Source: Primorskyibacter flagellatus
GTDB taxonomy: Bacteria; Pseudomonadota; Alphaproteobacteria; Rhodobacterales; Rhodobacteraceae
Direction of reading: 5' to 3'
Length of the DNA: 64,000 nucleotides
NCBI RefSeq assembly: GCF_014638275.1
Contig: NZ_BMFJ01000001.1
Span: 744,001 to 808,000, forward strand
The position numbers and the translations under genes are program-made. The first letter of the stretch is position 1. The number at the start of each line of letters is the position of its first letter. The notes beneath the pieces are model-generated. The model ran no database searches and was not told the origin of the DNA. It worked only from the letters and a program-made list of their open reading frames with translations. Shown here piece by piece: positions 32,712-42,400 of the stretch.

Positions 32712-33269
32712 ATGGAACTTGAACACAAATTTTCCTCTTTCGACGCCGTGGTTTCAGTGACCGACGATCTGGTGATCGAAGGCTATGCCTCGCGGTTCGG
32801 CGATGCGGACCAGGGTGGCGATACCGTCCAGCCGGGGGCCTATGCGGCCAGCCTGGCGTCGGGGCGCGGTGTGAAGATGCTCTGGCAGCATGACGTAACT
32901 CAACCCATAGGTGTGTGGGACGATCTGCGCGAAGACACGCATGGGTTGTGGGTCAAGGGCCGCCTGCTGGACGGCGTGGCCCGCGCGAAAGAGGCCGCGG
33001 CGCTGATCCGGGCGGGGGCGATCGACGGGCTGTCGATTGGCTACCGCACCCGGCGCGCGGTGAAGAACGCGGGGGGCGGACGCACCCTCATGGAACTGGA
33101 GCTGTGGGAGGTGTCGCTTGTCACCTTCCCCATGCTGCCCAGTGCGCGGGTGGCGGCCAAGGGGGATGCCCCGGACGCCGACTGGCGCGATCTGGCGGCC
33201 GTCTTCCGGGACGCGCGGCTTGAGATGGCGGGGCTGCGGCCCGGCCCCAACCCCCTATCGGAGAGATGA
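32712..33269 (+). CDS. GTA prohead protease (g4)
   Basis: A 185-residue HK97-type prohead protease. The strands IEGYASRFGDADQGGD and VQPGAYAASL are followed by the catalytic His in MLWQHDVTQPIG and Ser in DGLSIGYRT, the family dyad. It matures the capsid by removing the N-terminal part of g5. Weak ribosome site (AGGAAGGA, 12 bases upstream). Its stop overlaps an ATG of the next gene. Confidence 0.94.
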   Translation: MELEHKFSSFDAVVSVTDDLVIEGYASRFGDADQGGDTVQPGAYAASLASGRGVKMLWQHDVTQPIGVWDDLREDTHGLWVKGRLLDGVARAKEAAALIRAGAIDGLSIGYRTRRAVKNAGGGRTLMELELWEVSLVTFPMLPSARVAAKGDAPDADWRDLAAVFRDARLEMAGLRPGPNPLSER

Positions 33270-33271
33270 CG

Positions 33272-34456
33272 ATGGACATGACCGAGACCGGACCGGCGGG
33301 CGGAGAGGCACCCTCTCCGGCGGCGGAAATGAAGACCGCGGTGGCGGGATTCGTGGCGGAGTTCAAAGGCTTCCGCAACGAGATGACTGAACGCTTGAAA
33401 CAACAGGAAAGCCGACTGACCATGCTTGATCGCAAGACGACCGCGGGCGCGCGCCCCGCACTGGCCCGCGAGGCCGACACCGCCGCGCCGCACCGCAAGG
33501 CGCTGACCGCCTATCTCCGCTCCGGCGACGATGACGGGCTGCGCGGGCTGGAGCTGGAGGGCAAGGCGCTTTCCACCTCGGGCGACGGCGGCTACCTGGT
33601 CGATGCGGTGACATCGGAGACGATCCAGAGCGTGCTGCATTCCGCCGCCTCGATCCGCCAGATCGCCAATGTGGTGACGGTGGAGGCGACCTCCTACGAC
33701 GTTCTGGTGGACACCACGGACGTGGGGTCGGGCTGGGTGAGCGAGACCGGTACGGTTGCAGACAGCGACACGCCGGTGATGGATCGGATCTCCATCCCGC
33801 TTTACGAACTGGCGGCGCTGCCCAAGGCCTCGCAACGCCTTCTGGATGATTCCGCCTTCGACGTCGAAGGCTGGCTGGCGGGGCGGATCGCGGACAAGTT
33901 CGCGCGTTCCGAAGGGTCGGCGTTCGTCAATGGCGACGGAACGGACAAGCCGACAGGCTTCATGACACACGCCAAGGTTGCGGAAGCGTCGTGGGAGTGG
34001 GACAAGCTGGGCTATCTCGCGACGGGCACCTCGGGGGCGTTCGATGCCACCGATCCGGCGGATGCCCTGGTCGATCTGGTCTACGCGCTCGGCGCGCGTT
34101 ACCGGGCAAACGGAACGTTCGTTATGAATTCCAAGACCGCCGGCGCCGTGCGCAAGCTGAAGGACGGCGAGGGGCGGTTCCTCTGGGCGGACTCCCTCGC
34201 GGCGGGGGAACCGGCGCGGCTCATGGGTTATCCGGTGCTGCTGTCGGAGGACATGCCGGACATCGGGGCGGGCGCCTTCGCCATTGCCTTCGGGGATTTC
34301 CGCGCGGGCTATACCGTTGCCGAACGCCCGGACCTGCGGGTGCTGCGCGATCCGTTCTCGGCCAAACCGCACGTTCTGTTCTACGCGACCAAGCGGGTCG
34401 GCGGGGATGTGACGGACTTCGCGGCGATCAAGCTGCTGAAATTCGGGGTGTCGTAA
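33272..34456 (+). CDS. GTA major capsid protein (g5)
   Basis: A 394-residue HK97-fold capsid protein. The first 75 residues or so are a charged, coiled-coil scaffold part (FKGFRNEMTERLKQQESRLT) cleaved by g4; the mature shell domain follows (ALSTSGDGGYLVDAVTSETI, VTVEATSYDVLVDTTDVGSG, RLMGYPVLLSEDMPDIGAGA). The ATG at 33272 is better spaced from GGAGAG than the overlapping ATG at 33266. It forms the small icosahedral or oblate head that carries about one gene cluster's worth of host DNA in the RcGTA case. Confidence 0.95.
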   Translation: MDMTETGPAGGEAPSPAAEMKTAVAGFVAEFKGFRNEMTERLKQQESRLTMLDRKTTAGARPALAREADTAAPHRKALTAYLRSGDDDGLRGLELEGKALSTSGDGGYLVDAVTSETIQSVLHSAASIRQIANVVTVEATSYDVLVDTTDVGSGWVSETGTVADSDTPVMDRISIPLYELAALPKASQRLLDDSAFDVEGWLAGRIADKFARSEGSAFVNGDGTDKPTGFMTHAKVAEASWEWDKLGYLATGTSGAFDATDPADALVDLVYALGARYRANGTFVMNSKTAGAVRKLKDGEGRFLWADSLAAGEPARLMGYPVLLSEDMPDIGAGAFAIAFGDFRAGYTVAERPDLRVLRDPFSAKPHVLFYATKRVGGDVTDFAAIKLLKFGVS

Positions 34457-34600
34457 GGCGCTTTCGGATCGTCGGGGGCCGGATGGTCCCCGGCGGGTGC
34501 GTGGCCGTCCGTTCGGGCGCTGACCAGCTGCTCCCTCCGTCCGCATCAGTGCCGGGCGGCCACGTGCCGGAAATCAGGGGCGAAACGAAAGGGTCAAGGG

Positions 34601-35197
34601 ATGTTGATCGAGGAAAGTCAGGTACTTGCGGCCGTCCTGCCGGTCGAGGATTTCAAGGCGCACCTGCGGCTCGGGCGGGGGTTCGCCGGGGATACGGTGC
34701 AGGACGCGGTGCTGGAATCCTTCCTGCGCGCGGCCATCTCGGCGGTGGAAGCGCGGACCGGCAAGTCGCTGATCACCAAGGGGTTCACCTGGGAAATCCC
34801 GTCCTGGACCGATGACACGGGCGAAGTGCTTCCCGTCGGGCCCGCGGTGGCGATCACGGAGGTGGTGCTGATCGACGGCGCGGGCGCGGAAAGCGTGGTG
34901 GAGCCGACGCGCTACCGGCTGGAACGCGATCTCAGCTTTCCGGTGCTGCGGCCGCGCGGCTATGCCCTGCCGCGCCCGGTGCCGGACGGTACGATCCGGG
35001 TGCGCTTCACCTCCGGGTTCGGCGAGACCTGGGAAAGCCTGCCGCCGGACATGGCGCAGGCGGTGATGCTGCTGGCGGCGCATTATTACGAGAACCGATC
35101 GGCCACGGGGCTGGGCGAGGGGTGCATGCCGTTCGGGGTGATCTCCCTGCTGGAACGGTATCGCCCGATGCGGCTGTTCTCCGGAGCAGTGCGATGA
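34601..35197 (+). CDS. GTA head-tail adaptor (g6)
   Basis: A 198-residue protein of the phage gp6-like/phiE125 gp8 group (EDFKAHLRLGRGF, VEARTGKSLITKGFTWEIPS, RVRFTSGFGETWESLPPDMA, VMLLAAHYYENR). It forms the adaptor ring below the portal in RcGTA. 144 bases separate it from g5, a little long for this cluster; no other gene fits there. Its stop overlaps g7 (ATGA). Confidence 0.92.
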   Translation: MLIEESQVLAAVLPVEDFKAHLRLGRGFAGDTVQDAVLESFLRAAISAVEARTGKSLITKGFTWEIPSWTDDTGEVLPVGPAVAITEVVLIDGAGAESVVEPTRYRLERDLSFPVLRPRGYALPRPVPDGTIRVRFTSGFGETWESLPPDMAQAVMLLAAHYYENRSATGLGEGCMPFGVISLLERYRPMRLFSGAVR

Positions 35198-35541
35198 GCC
35201 CGCGCCGGACACCCGGCCTGTCGCGCCTGCTGGTGCTGGAGGACCCGCAGCGGGTGCCCGATGCCTCCGGCGGGTTCACCGAGGTCTGGGTGCCCCTGGG
35301 CGAGGTCTGGGGCGAGGTGACGCTGCGCACGGGGCGGTCGGCCGAATTCGGGCTGCTGCCCGTGGGGCGGACCAGTTACCGGATCGTGGTGCGCGGGGCG
35401 CCGGTCGGTGTGCCCTCTCGCCCCGAGGCGGGGCAGAGGTTCCGTGAGAACACAAGGATTTACCGGATCGAAGCGGTGGCGGAACGCGACCCCGAGGGGC
35501 GCTACCTGATCTGCTTCGCGACGGAGGAGGTGGCGGCGTGA
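35194..35541 (+). CDS. GTA head-tail stopper (g7)
   Basis: A 115-residue head-closure protein of the SPP1 gp16-like group (SRLLVLEDPQRVPDASGGF, EVWGEVTLRTGRSAEFGLLP, YRIVVRGAPVGVPSRPEAGQ, YRIEAVAERDPEGRYL). The ATG at 35194 overlaps the g6 stop as ATGA; the frame is open further upstream, but that stretch is inside g6. Its end overlaps g8 by 4 bases. It plugs the channel after packaging in the RcGTA model. Confidence 0.9.
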   Translation: MSPRRTPGLSRLLVLEDPQRVPDASGGFTEVWVPLGEVWGEVTLRTGRSAEFGLLPVGRTSYRIVVRGAPVGVPSRPEAGQRFRENTRIYRIEAVAERDPEGRYLICFATEEVAA

Positions 35542-35948
35542 CCTATGCGCTTTCGCAGTCTTTGCAACAGGCGGTCTATGCCGCGCTGACCGGGGATGCG
35601 GCGCTGACCGCGCTGGTCGGCACGGCGATCTTCGACGCGCCGCCGGCGGGGTCGATCCCGGCGCTTTACGTGTCGCTCGGCCCGGAAACGGCGGTGGAAC
35701 GGTCGGACCGGACCGGATCGGGCGCGCGGCATGACTTCGTGATCTCCGTCATCACCGACGCGGGCGGCTTCGGCCAGGCCAAGGCGGTGGCGGGCGCGGT
35801 GTCGGACGTGATGGCCGCTCCGCTGGCGCCGCTGACGCGGGGGCGGGTGGTGGCGCTGAGCTTTCTGCGCGCCCGCGCCAAACGCGACGAGGCGGGCCAG
35901 CAACGGCGCATCGACCTGACCTTCCGCGCGCTACTCGACGACGATTAA
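35538..35948 (+). CDS. GTA tail terminator (g8, DUF3168)
   Basis: A 136-residue DUF3168 protein (SLQQAVYAALTGDAALTALV, IFDAPPAGSIPALYVSLGPE, HDFVISVITDAGGFGQAKAV, GRVVALSFLRARAKRD). It caps the tail tube at the head end. The start overlaps the g7 stop (GTGACC reading frame, GTG at 35538), and g9 follows 22 bases downstream. Confidence 0.92.
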   Translation: MTYALSQSLQQAVYAALTGDAALTALVGTAIFDAPPAGSIPALYVSLGPETAVERSDRTGSGARHDFVISVITDAGGFGQAKAVAGAVSDVMAAPLAPLTRGRVVALSFLRARAKRDEAGQQRRIDLTFRALLDDD

Positions 35949-35970
35949 CCCCTTAACAGGAGTACGAAAA

Positions 35971-36384
35971 ATGGCAGCCCAGAATGGCAAGGACCTGCTG
36001 ATAAAGGTGGACATGTCCGATGACGGACAGTTCCAGACACTCGCCGGGCTTCGCGCCACGCGGGTCAGTTTCAACGCGGAGGCGGTGGATGTGACGTCGC
36101 TGGAAAGCCAGGGCGGCTGGCGGGAGCTGCTTGGCGGCGCCGGTGTGCGCTCTGCCGCGATCTCGGGCGCGGGGGTGTTCCGCGACGAGGCGAGCGACGA
36201 ACGGGCGCGGCAGATCTTCTTCGACGGGCTGACGCCTGATTTCCAGGTGGTGATCCCCGATTTCGGCATCATCGAAGGCGCGTTCCAGGTGACCTCCATC
36301 GAATATGCGGGCGCGCATGACGGGGAGGCGACCTACGAGATGGCGATGGCCTCTGCCGGGGCGCTGAGCTTCACGGCGCTCTGA
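35971..36384 (+). CDS. GTA major tail protein (g9)
   Basis: A 137-residue tail-tube subunit of the TIGR02126 group (NGKDLLIKVDMSDDGQFQTL, VSFNAEAVDVTSLESQGGWR, FFDGLTPDFQVVIPDFG, GEATYEMAMASAGALSFTAL). A good ribosome site (ACAGGAG) precedes it. Its stop overlaps the g10 start. Many copies stack to form the short tube of the particle. Confidence 0.94.
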   Translation: MAAQNGKDLLIKVDMSDDGQFQTLAGLRATRVSFNAEAVDVTSLESQGGWRELLGGAGVRSAAISGAGVFRDEASDERARQIFFDGLTPDFQVVIPDFGIIEGAFQVTSIEYAGAHDGEATYEMAMASAGALSFTAL

Positions 36385-36707
36385 TGGTGAACCCGCATGC
36401 AGGCGAGGTCGCGCTGGTGATCGACGGGGAGGCACATGTGATGCGGCTGACCCTCGGCGCGCTGGCGGAGCTAGAGGCGACGCTTGGGTCGGGGTCGCTG
36501 GTGGAGCTTGTGCAGCGGTTCGAAACCTCGGCCTTCACGGCGCGGGACCTGCTGGCGCTGATCGTCGCGGGGTTGCGCGGCGGGGGCTGGCGGGGCCGGG
36601 CGGAGGACCTGATGGCGGCAGAGATCGGGGGCGGGCCGCTGGCGGCGTCGCGGGCGGCGGCAGAGCTGCTGGCCCGGGCCTTCACGCTGCCGGGAGAGGG
36701 CGCATGA
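36384..36707 (+). CDS. GTA tail assembly protein (g10)
   Basis: A 107-residue protein in the g10 slot (MVNPHAGEVALVIDGEAHVM, LTLGALAELEATLGSGSLVE, LVQRFETSAFTARDLLALIV). It is a tail assembly chaperone by analogy with the two-gene chaperone unit between tube and tape measure in siphophages. It overlaps g9 by one base and g10.1 by four. No slippery frameshift signal is needed, since the second unit has its own start. Confidence 0.88.
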   Translation: MVNPHAGEVALVIDGEAHVMRLTLGALAELEATLGSGSLVELVQRFETSAFTARDLLALIVAGLRGGGWRGRAEDLMAAEIGGGPLAASRAAAELLARAFTLPGEGA

Positions 36708-36901
36708 AGTTCGACTGGGGCGCCCTGATGCGGGCCGGGATCGCGGGCCTGCGCCTGACCCCGGCGGAATTCTGGGCGCTTACCCCGGCCGAGCTGCGGC
36801 TGATGCTGGGGACCGGCGGGCCGGCGCCCCTTGGGCGGGCTCGGCTTGAGGATCTGATCGGGCAATACCCGGATGGAGGTAAGGATGATCGAGGAATTTG
36901 A
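36704..36901 (+). CDS. GTA tail assembly chaperone (g10.1)
   Basis: A 65-residue protein (MKFDWGALMRAGIAGLRLTP, then AEFWALTPAELRLMLG) typical of the TIGR02216 phage tail assembly chaperone family found in GTA clusters. It overlaps g10 by 4 bases and g11 by 17. It would hold the tape measure during tail assembly. Confidence 0.88.
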   Translation: MKFDWGALMRAGIAGLRLTPAEFWALTPAELRLMLGTGGPAPLGRARLEDLIGQYPDGGKDDRGI

Positions 36902-37547
36902 AGGGCTTGGCGACCTGCACGGCCAGGTGGAGGCGCTTGAGGTGTCGCTTGGCGGGGCGGCGGGCATGGCGGCGGGGTTCGACAGTGAACTGCGCCGGAT
37001 GCGTATCGCGCTGGCCGAGACGGGCAAGGATGTGCAGACGCTGGAACGCGGCCTGTCGCGGGGTCTGCGGCGGGCGCTGGATTCGGTTGTGCTGGACGGG
37101 GCGAAGCTGTCGGATGCGCTTGGGATCGTTGCGAATTCCGTCATCAACTCCGCCTATTCGGCTGCGGTGAAGCCGGTCACGGATCACTTCGGATCAGTCA
37201 TCGCGCAGGGGGTCGGGTCGATCTTCGGCGGGCTGATGCCCTTTGCGAAGGGCGGGGCCTTTGCGCAAGGCCGGGTGATGCCCTTTGCCGATGGCGGGGT
37301 GGTGCGCGGGGCGACGGCGTTCCCGATGCGCGGCGGCACCGGGTTGATGGGCGAGGCGGGGCCGGAGGCGATCATGCCGCTGGCGCGCGGGGCCGACGGG
37401 AAGCTGGGCGTGCGCGCGGCGGGCGGGCGGCCGGTGACCGTGGTGATGAACATCTCCACCCCCGATGCCGAGGGTTTCCGCCGCTCCCAGTCCCAGATCG
37501 CCGCCCAGATGAGCCGCGCCATGGCGCGCGGGCAACGCAACCGCTGA
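36885..37547 (+). CDS. GTA tail tape measure protein (g11)
   Basis: A 220-residue, unusually short tape-measure protein, as in other GTAs with short tails. The start at 36885 is set by GGAGGT four bases upstream; the ATG at 36873 lies before that site. It has a helical first half (MRIALAETGKDVQTLERGLS) and the typical MPFAKGGAFAQGRVMPFADG and GGTGLMGEAGPEAIMPLARG C-terminal motifs. It overlaps g10.1 by 17 bases. Confidence 0.92.
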   Translation: MIEEFEGLGDLHGQVEALEVSLGGAAGMAAGFDSELRRMRIALAETGKDVQTLERGLSRGLRRALDSVVLDGAKLSDALGIVANSVINSAYSAAVKPVTDHFGSVIAQGVGSIFGGLMPFAKGGAFAQGRVMPFADGGVVRGATAFPMRGGTGLMGEAGPEAIMPLARGADGKLGVRAAGGRPVTVVMNISTPDAEGFRRSQSQIAAQMSRAMARGQRNR

Positions 37548-37557
37548 GGGGGTTTCC

Positions 37558-38190
37558 ATGTCCTTCCACGATGTCAGATTTCCCGCCGCTCTCTCCTTCG
37601 GGTCGACCGGGGGCCCCGAGCGGCGGACGGAGATCGTCACGCTCGCCAACGGGTACGAGGAGCGCAACAGCCCCTGGTCCCAATCCCGCCGCCGCTATGA
37701 CGCGGGGGTGGCGATGCGCTCGCTCGACGATATCGAGGCGCTGCTCGCCTTCTTCGAGGCGCGGCAGGGGCAGCTTTACGGGTTCCGCTGGAAGGACTGG
37801 TCGGACTACCGGTCGTGTCTGCCGAGCGTCGATATTGCCTTTACGGACCAGTTGCTTGCGCGGGGCGACGGGTTGACCGACGCGTTTCAGCTGACGAAGG
37901 ACTACCGGTCCGGGCTGGAGGTCGCGCGCCGCGTCATCACCAAGCCGGTGGCGGGTACGGTCAAGGTGGGCGTCGACGGGGTGGAGCAGCGGGAGGGCGT
38001 GGATTTCACCGTCGACCTGCTGACCGGCATCGTGACCTTCGAGGAGGCCCCGGTGCATGAGGCAGAGGTCACGGCGGGCTTTGAATTCGACGTGCCGGTG
38101 CGGTTCGATACGGACCGGATCGCGACCTCCGTCGCGGCGTTCCGGGCGGGGGACATGCCCTCTGTCCCGGTGGTGGAGCTGCGGGTCTGA
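37558..38190 (+). CDS. GTA distal tail protein (g12, DUF2460)
   Basis: A 210-residue TIGR02217/DUF2460 protein (FHDVRFPAALSFGSTGGPER, WSQSRRRYDAGVAMRSLDDI, GQLYGFRWKDWSDYRSCLPS, RYDT-like FDTDRIATSVAAFRAGDMPS). It forms the distal tail ring that links the tube to the baseplate. Its stop overlaps the g13 start (TGATGG). Confidence 0.94.
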   Translation: MSFHDVRFPAALSFGSTGGPERRTEIVTLANGYEERNSPWSQSRRRYDAGVAMRSLDDIEALLAFFEARQGQLYGFRWKDWSDYRSCLPSVDIAFTDQLLARGDGLTDAFQLTKDYRSGLEVARRVITKPVAGTVKVGVDGVEQREGVDFTVDLLTGIVTFEEAPVHEAEVTAGFEFDVPVRFDTDRIATSVAAFRAGDMPSVPVVELRV

Positions 38191-39071
38191 TGGCGTTCAA
38201 CGACGCGCTGGCCGCGCATCTGGCCACCGGGACGACCACCGTCTGCCATGCCTGGGCGATCACGCGGGGGGATGGCGAGGTGCTGGGGTTCACCGATCAC
38301 GACCGGGATTTATCCTTTGACGGCGTGGACTTCCGCGCCGGGACCGGGCTGACCGCGATGGCGCTGCAGCAGGAGACGGGGCTGTCGGTCGACAACTCCG
38401 AAGCGATCGGGGCGCTGTCGGACGCGGCGATCCGGGAGGCGGATATCGACGCGGGCCGCTTCGACGGGGCAGAGGTCCGGGCCTGGCTGGTGAACTGGGC
38501 GGATGTCACGGCGCGGCAGGCGATCTTCGCGGGCTCCATCGGGGAAATCCGGCGCGCGGGCGGGTCCTTCACCGCCGAACTGCGCGGGCTGGCGGAGGCG
38601 CTGAACCGGCCGACGGGACGGGTCTATCAGGCGCCCTGCGGCGCGGTGCTGGGCGATGCGTCCTGCGGGGTGGACCTCTCTGCGCCGGGGTACTTTGCCG
38701 AAACCGGGGTGGTATCGGTCGACGGGGCGACGCTGGTCCTGCCCGCCCTGCCGGATTTCGAACCGGGGTGGTTCGCGCGTGGCAGACTGGTCGTTCTTGA
38801 CGGCGCGGCGGAGGGGCTGTCGGGCGTGGTCAAACGGGACCACGCCGACGACGGTGCGCGCCGGATCGACCTCTGGTCCGCGCTGCGGGCGGAGGTGGCG
38901 CCGGGCGACCGGGTCAGGATCGAGGCGGGCTGCGACAAGTCCATGGACATGTGCCGGTTCCGCTTCAACAACCTGCTGAATTACCAGGGCTTTCCCGACA
39001 TCCCCGGAGAGGACTGGATGACCGCCTTTCCCGCGAACAGCCCTGAGATCAACGGGGGGAGCCGGCGATGA
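38190..39071 (+). CDS. GTA baseplate hub protein (g13, DUF2163)
   Basis: A 293-residue DUF2163/BR0599-type protein (LGFTDHDRDLSFDGVDFRAG, YQAPCGAVLGDASCGVDLSA, GWFARGRLVVLDG). Four cysteines in two pairs (CGAVLGDASC and CDKSMDMC) are placed as in the hub proteins reported to hold an iron-sulfur cluster; the cofactor is family knowledge, not visible here. It overlaps g12 and g14 by 1 and 4 bases. Confidence 0.93.
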   Translation: MAFNDALAAHLATGTTTVCHAWAITRGDGEVLGFTDHDRDLSFDGVDFRAGTGLTAMALQQETGLSVDNSEAIGALSDAAIREADIDAGRFDGAEVRAWLVNWADVTARQAIFAGSIGEIRRAGGSFTAELRGLAEALNRPTGRVYQAPCGAVLGDASCGVDLSAPGYFAETGVVSVDGATLVLPALPDFEPGWFARGRLVVLDGAAEGLSGVVKRDHADDGARRIDLWSALRAEVAPGDRVRIEAGCDKSMDMCRFRFNNLLNYQGFPDIPGEDWMTAFPANSPEINGGSRR

Positions 39072-39496
39072 ACCCGCATGTTACCGCCGCCCGCCGCTGG
39101 ATCGGCACGCCCTACCTGCATCAGGCCTCCGTGCCCGGTGTGGGGACCGACTGCCTTGGCCTGCTGCGCGGCGTCTGGCGGGAGGTGCACGGTGCCGAAC
39201 CGGAACACGTCCCGCCCTATTCGCGCGACTGGGCAGAACCGCAGGGCGATGAACGGCTCTGGCAGGCGGCGATGCGGCATCTCACGGTCAAGGCGACGGA
39301 CGATCCCGCGCCCGGCGACGTGATCCTGTTCCGCATGCGCGACGGGGCGGTGGCCAAGCATGTCGGCGTGCAGGCGGAGACGGGTGCGCATCCGACGTTC
39401 ATCCATGCCTATGCCGGTCACTCGGTGGTCGAAAGCGCGCTTTCTCTTCCCTGGCGCCGCCGCATCGTGGCGCGGTTTTCCTTTCCGGAGGTCTGA
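39068..39496 (+). CDS. GTA NlpC/P60 cell-wall peptidase (g14)
   Basis: A 142-residue NlpC/P60 peptidase. The catalytic Cys is in GVGTDCLGLLRGVWRE and the His in AVAKHVGVQAETG. It would cut peptidoglycan peptides so that the tail can reach the recipient's membrane. It overlaps g13 by 4 bases, and the g15 start follows 3 bases after its stop. Confidence 0.94.
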   Translation: MNPHVTAARRWIGTPYLHQASVPGVGTDCLGLLRGVWREVHGAEPEHVPPYSRDWAEPQGDERLWQAAMRHLTVKATDDPAPGDVILFRMRDGAVAKHVGVQAETGAHPTFIHAYAGHSVVESALSLPWRRRIVARFSFPEV

Positions 39497-39499
39497 TCC

Positions 39500-42400
39500 A
39501 TGGCAACGCTACTCCTCTCCGCCGCCGGGGCGGCCATCGGCGGATCGCTTGGCGGGACGGTGTTCGGCCTGTCTTCCGTCGTCGCCGGGCGCTTTGTCGG
39601 CGCGGTGATCGGGCGGGCGATCGACCAGCGGCTCATGGGACAGGGGGCGGAACCGGTGGAGACGGGGCGCGTCGACCGGCTGCGCATCATGGGCGCGGGC
39701 GAGGGCGATCCGGTGGCGCGGGTGCACGGGCGGATGCGGGTCGCGGGGCAGGTGATCTGGGCGACGCAGTTCGAGGAGATCGTGACGCGGTCCGGCGGCG
39801 GCAAGGGCGCGCCGCAGCCCGAGGTCCGGCGCTATTCCTACCGGGTGTCGCTGGCGATTGCGCTGTGCGAGGGCGAGATCGGCGGCGTGGGCCGGGTCTG
39901 GGCGGACGGGGCGGAGATCGCGACCTCGGAACTGTCCATGCGGGTCTACACCGGGTCCGCCGACCAACTGCCCGACCCGAAGATGGAGGCGGTGGAGGGC
40001 ACCGGCGCGGTGCCCGCCTATCGCGGTACGGCCTACATCGTGCTGGAGGATCTGGCGCTGGAGCAATGGGGCAACCGGGTGCCGCAGTTCAGCTTCGAGG
40101 TGGTGCGCCCGGCCCCCGCCGACGTGGCCCCGGACGATCCGGCGCGGGCGATCCGGGCGGTGGCGATGCTGCCGGGGTCGGGGGAATACGCGCTGGCGAC
40201 GACGCCGGTGCGGTTCGATCATGGCGCGGGGCGGGTTGAGATGGCGAATGTCAGCTCTCCGTCCGGACGCGCGGATTTCCCGACGGCGCTGGACCAGATG
40301 GCGGTGGACCTGCCGGAGTGCGAGCACGTCTCGCTGGTGGTGAGCTGGTTCGGGGACGACCTGCGCTGCGGGTTGTGCACGGTGCGGCCGCTGGTGGAGC
40401 AGGCAGAGCGGGACGGGTCGATGCCGTGGTCGGTCGCGGGGGTGAGCCGGGCGGCGGCGGGGCTGGTGCCGCAGGATCAGGGCCGGGCTATTTATGGCGG
40501 GACGCCCTCGGATGCCTCGGTGATCGAGGCGATCCGGGAGATGGTCGCGCGCGGGCAGAAGGTGATGGTCTATCCCTTCCTGCTGATGACGCAGATGGCG
40601 GGGAACGGGCTGGTTGATCCGTGGACCGGCGCGGCGGATCAGCCCGTGTTGCCGTGGCGGGGGCGGATCACCGGGGCCCTTGCGCCCGGCGTGTCGGGGT
40701 CACCGGACGGGACGGCGGCGGCGGAGGCGCAGGTGGCGGCGTTCTTCGGCACGGCGTCGGCTGCGGACTTCAGCGTGGGCGAGGGGGTGGTGAGCTATAC
40801 CGGGCCGGCGGAGTGGAGTTACCGACGGTTCATTCTGCATCATGCGGCGCTGGCGGCAGCGGCGGGCGGGGTGGACGCTTTCTGCATCGGGTCGGAGATG
40901 CGGGGGCTGACGACCCTGCGCTCGGACTCGGGCTTTCCGGCGGTCACGGCGCTGAAGGCGCTGGCGGCGGAGGTGCGGGCGATCCTCGGCCCCTCGGTCA
41001 AGATCGGCTATGCGGCGGACTGGACGGAGTATGCGGGTTACACGCCGGAGGGGACGGCGGACCGGTACTTCCACCTCGACCCGCTCTGGTCGGATCAGAA
41101 CGTCGATTTCGTCGGGGTGGACAACTATGTCCCGCTGTCGGACTGGCGCGACGGAGAGGGGCATCTGGATGCAACCTGGGGGGGAGTGCATGACCTCGAC
41201 TACCTGAAGGCGAATATCGAAGGGGGCGAGGGCTATGACTGGTTCTACCATTCCGATCAGGCGCGGACGGCGCAGATACGGACCCCGATCACCGACGGGG
41301 CACATGGGGAGCCATGGATCTGGCGGGTGAAGGATTTCCGGTCGTGGTGGCAGAACGCTCATTTTGAGCGGATCGGCGGGGTACGCCAACTTGCCCCGAC
41401 GGGGTGGGAGCCGATGTCCAAGCCGATCTGGTTCACGGAACTCGGCTGCGCGGCGGTGGACAAGGGCACGAACCAGCCGAACAAGTTTCTCGACGCGAAG
41501 TCGTCGGAGTCGTCTCTGCCGTATCATTCCACGGGGCGGCGGGACGATGTTATCCAGATGCAGTACCTGCGGGCCATGCTGTCCTACTGGTCTGAAAACA
41601 ATGCGGTTTCGGCGGTGGACGGGCGCCACATGGTGGAGATGTCCCGCGCCCATGTCTGGGCCTGGGATGCGCGGCCCTGGCCGTGGTTCCCGAACCGGCG
41701 CGATTTCTGGTCCGACGGGGCGAACCATGCGCGGGGGCACTGGCTGTCGGGGCGCGGATCGGCGCGCTCGCTGGCCGGGCTGGTGCGGGAGATATGCGAA
41801 CGGTCGGGCCTGTTCGCGATTGATGTCAGCGGATTGCATGGCGTGGTCTGGGGCTATGAGGAACCGGCGGGGGCCACGGGCCGGGCGGCGCTGCAGCCGC
41901 TCATGCTGCGTTTCGGCTTCGACGCGGTGGACCGCGACGGGGTGCTGGCCTTTGTCATGCGCGACGGGGCGGTTGACGGCGATCTGGACCCCGACCGGCT
42001 GGCGCTGGTGAAGGAGATCGACGGCACGCTGGAGGAGACGCGCGCGGCGGAGGCGGAGATGGCGGGGCGCGTGCGCGTCCGCTTCACGCTCAACGGCGGG
42101 GATTTCGAGACGGTGGCGGAGGAGGCGATCCTGCCGCGCGTCGACAGCGATACGGCGGCGGGGCAGGAGCTGCGGCTCGCCATGCTGCGGGGCGAGGGGC
42201 GGCAGGTGGCGGAACGCTGGCTGGCAGAGGCGCAGGTCGCGCGCGATACGGTGCGCTTTGCCCTGCCGCCGTCGATGGCGATGCGGGGGCCGGGGGATGT
42301 GGTGCGGATCGGGGAGGCGCCGGACCTCTGGCGGATCGACCGGGTGGAGCGGGGCGCGTCCATCATCGCAGAAGCCGTGCGCATCGACGCGGAGAGCTAT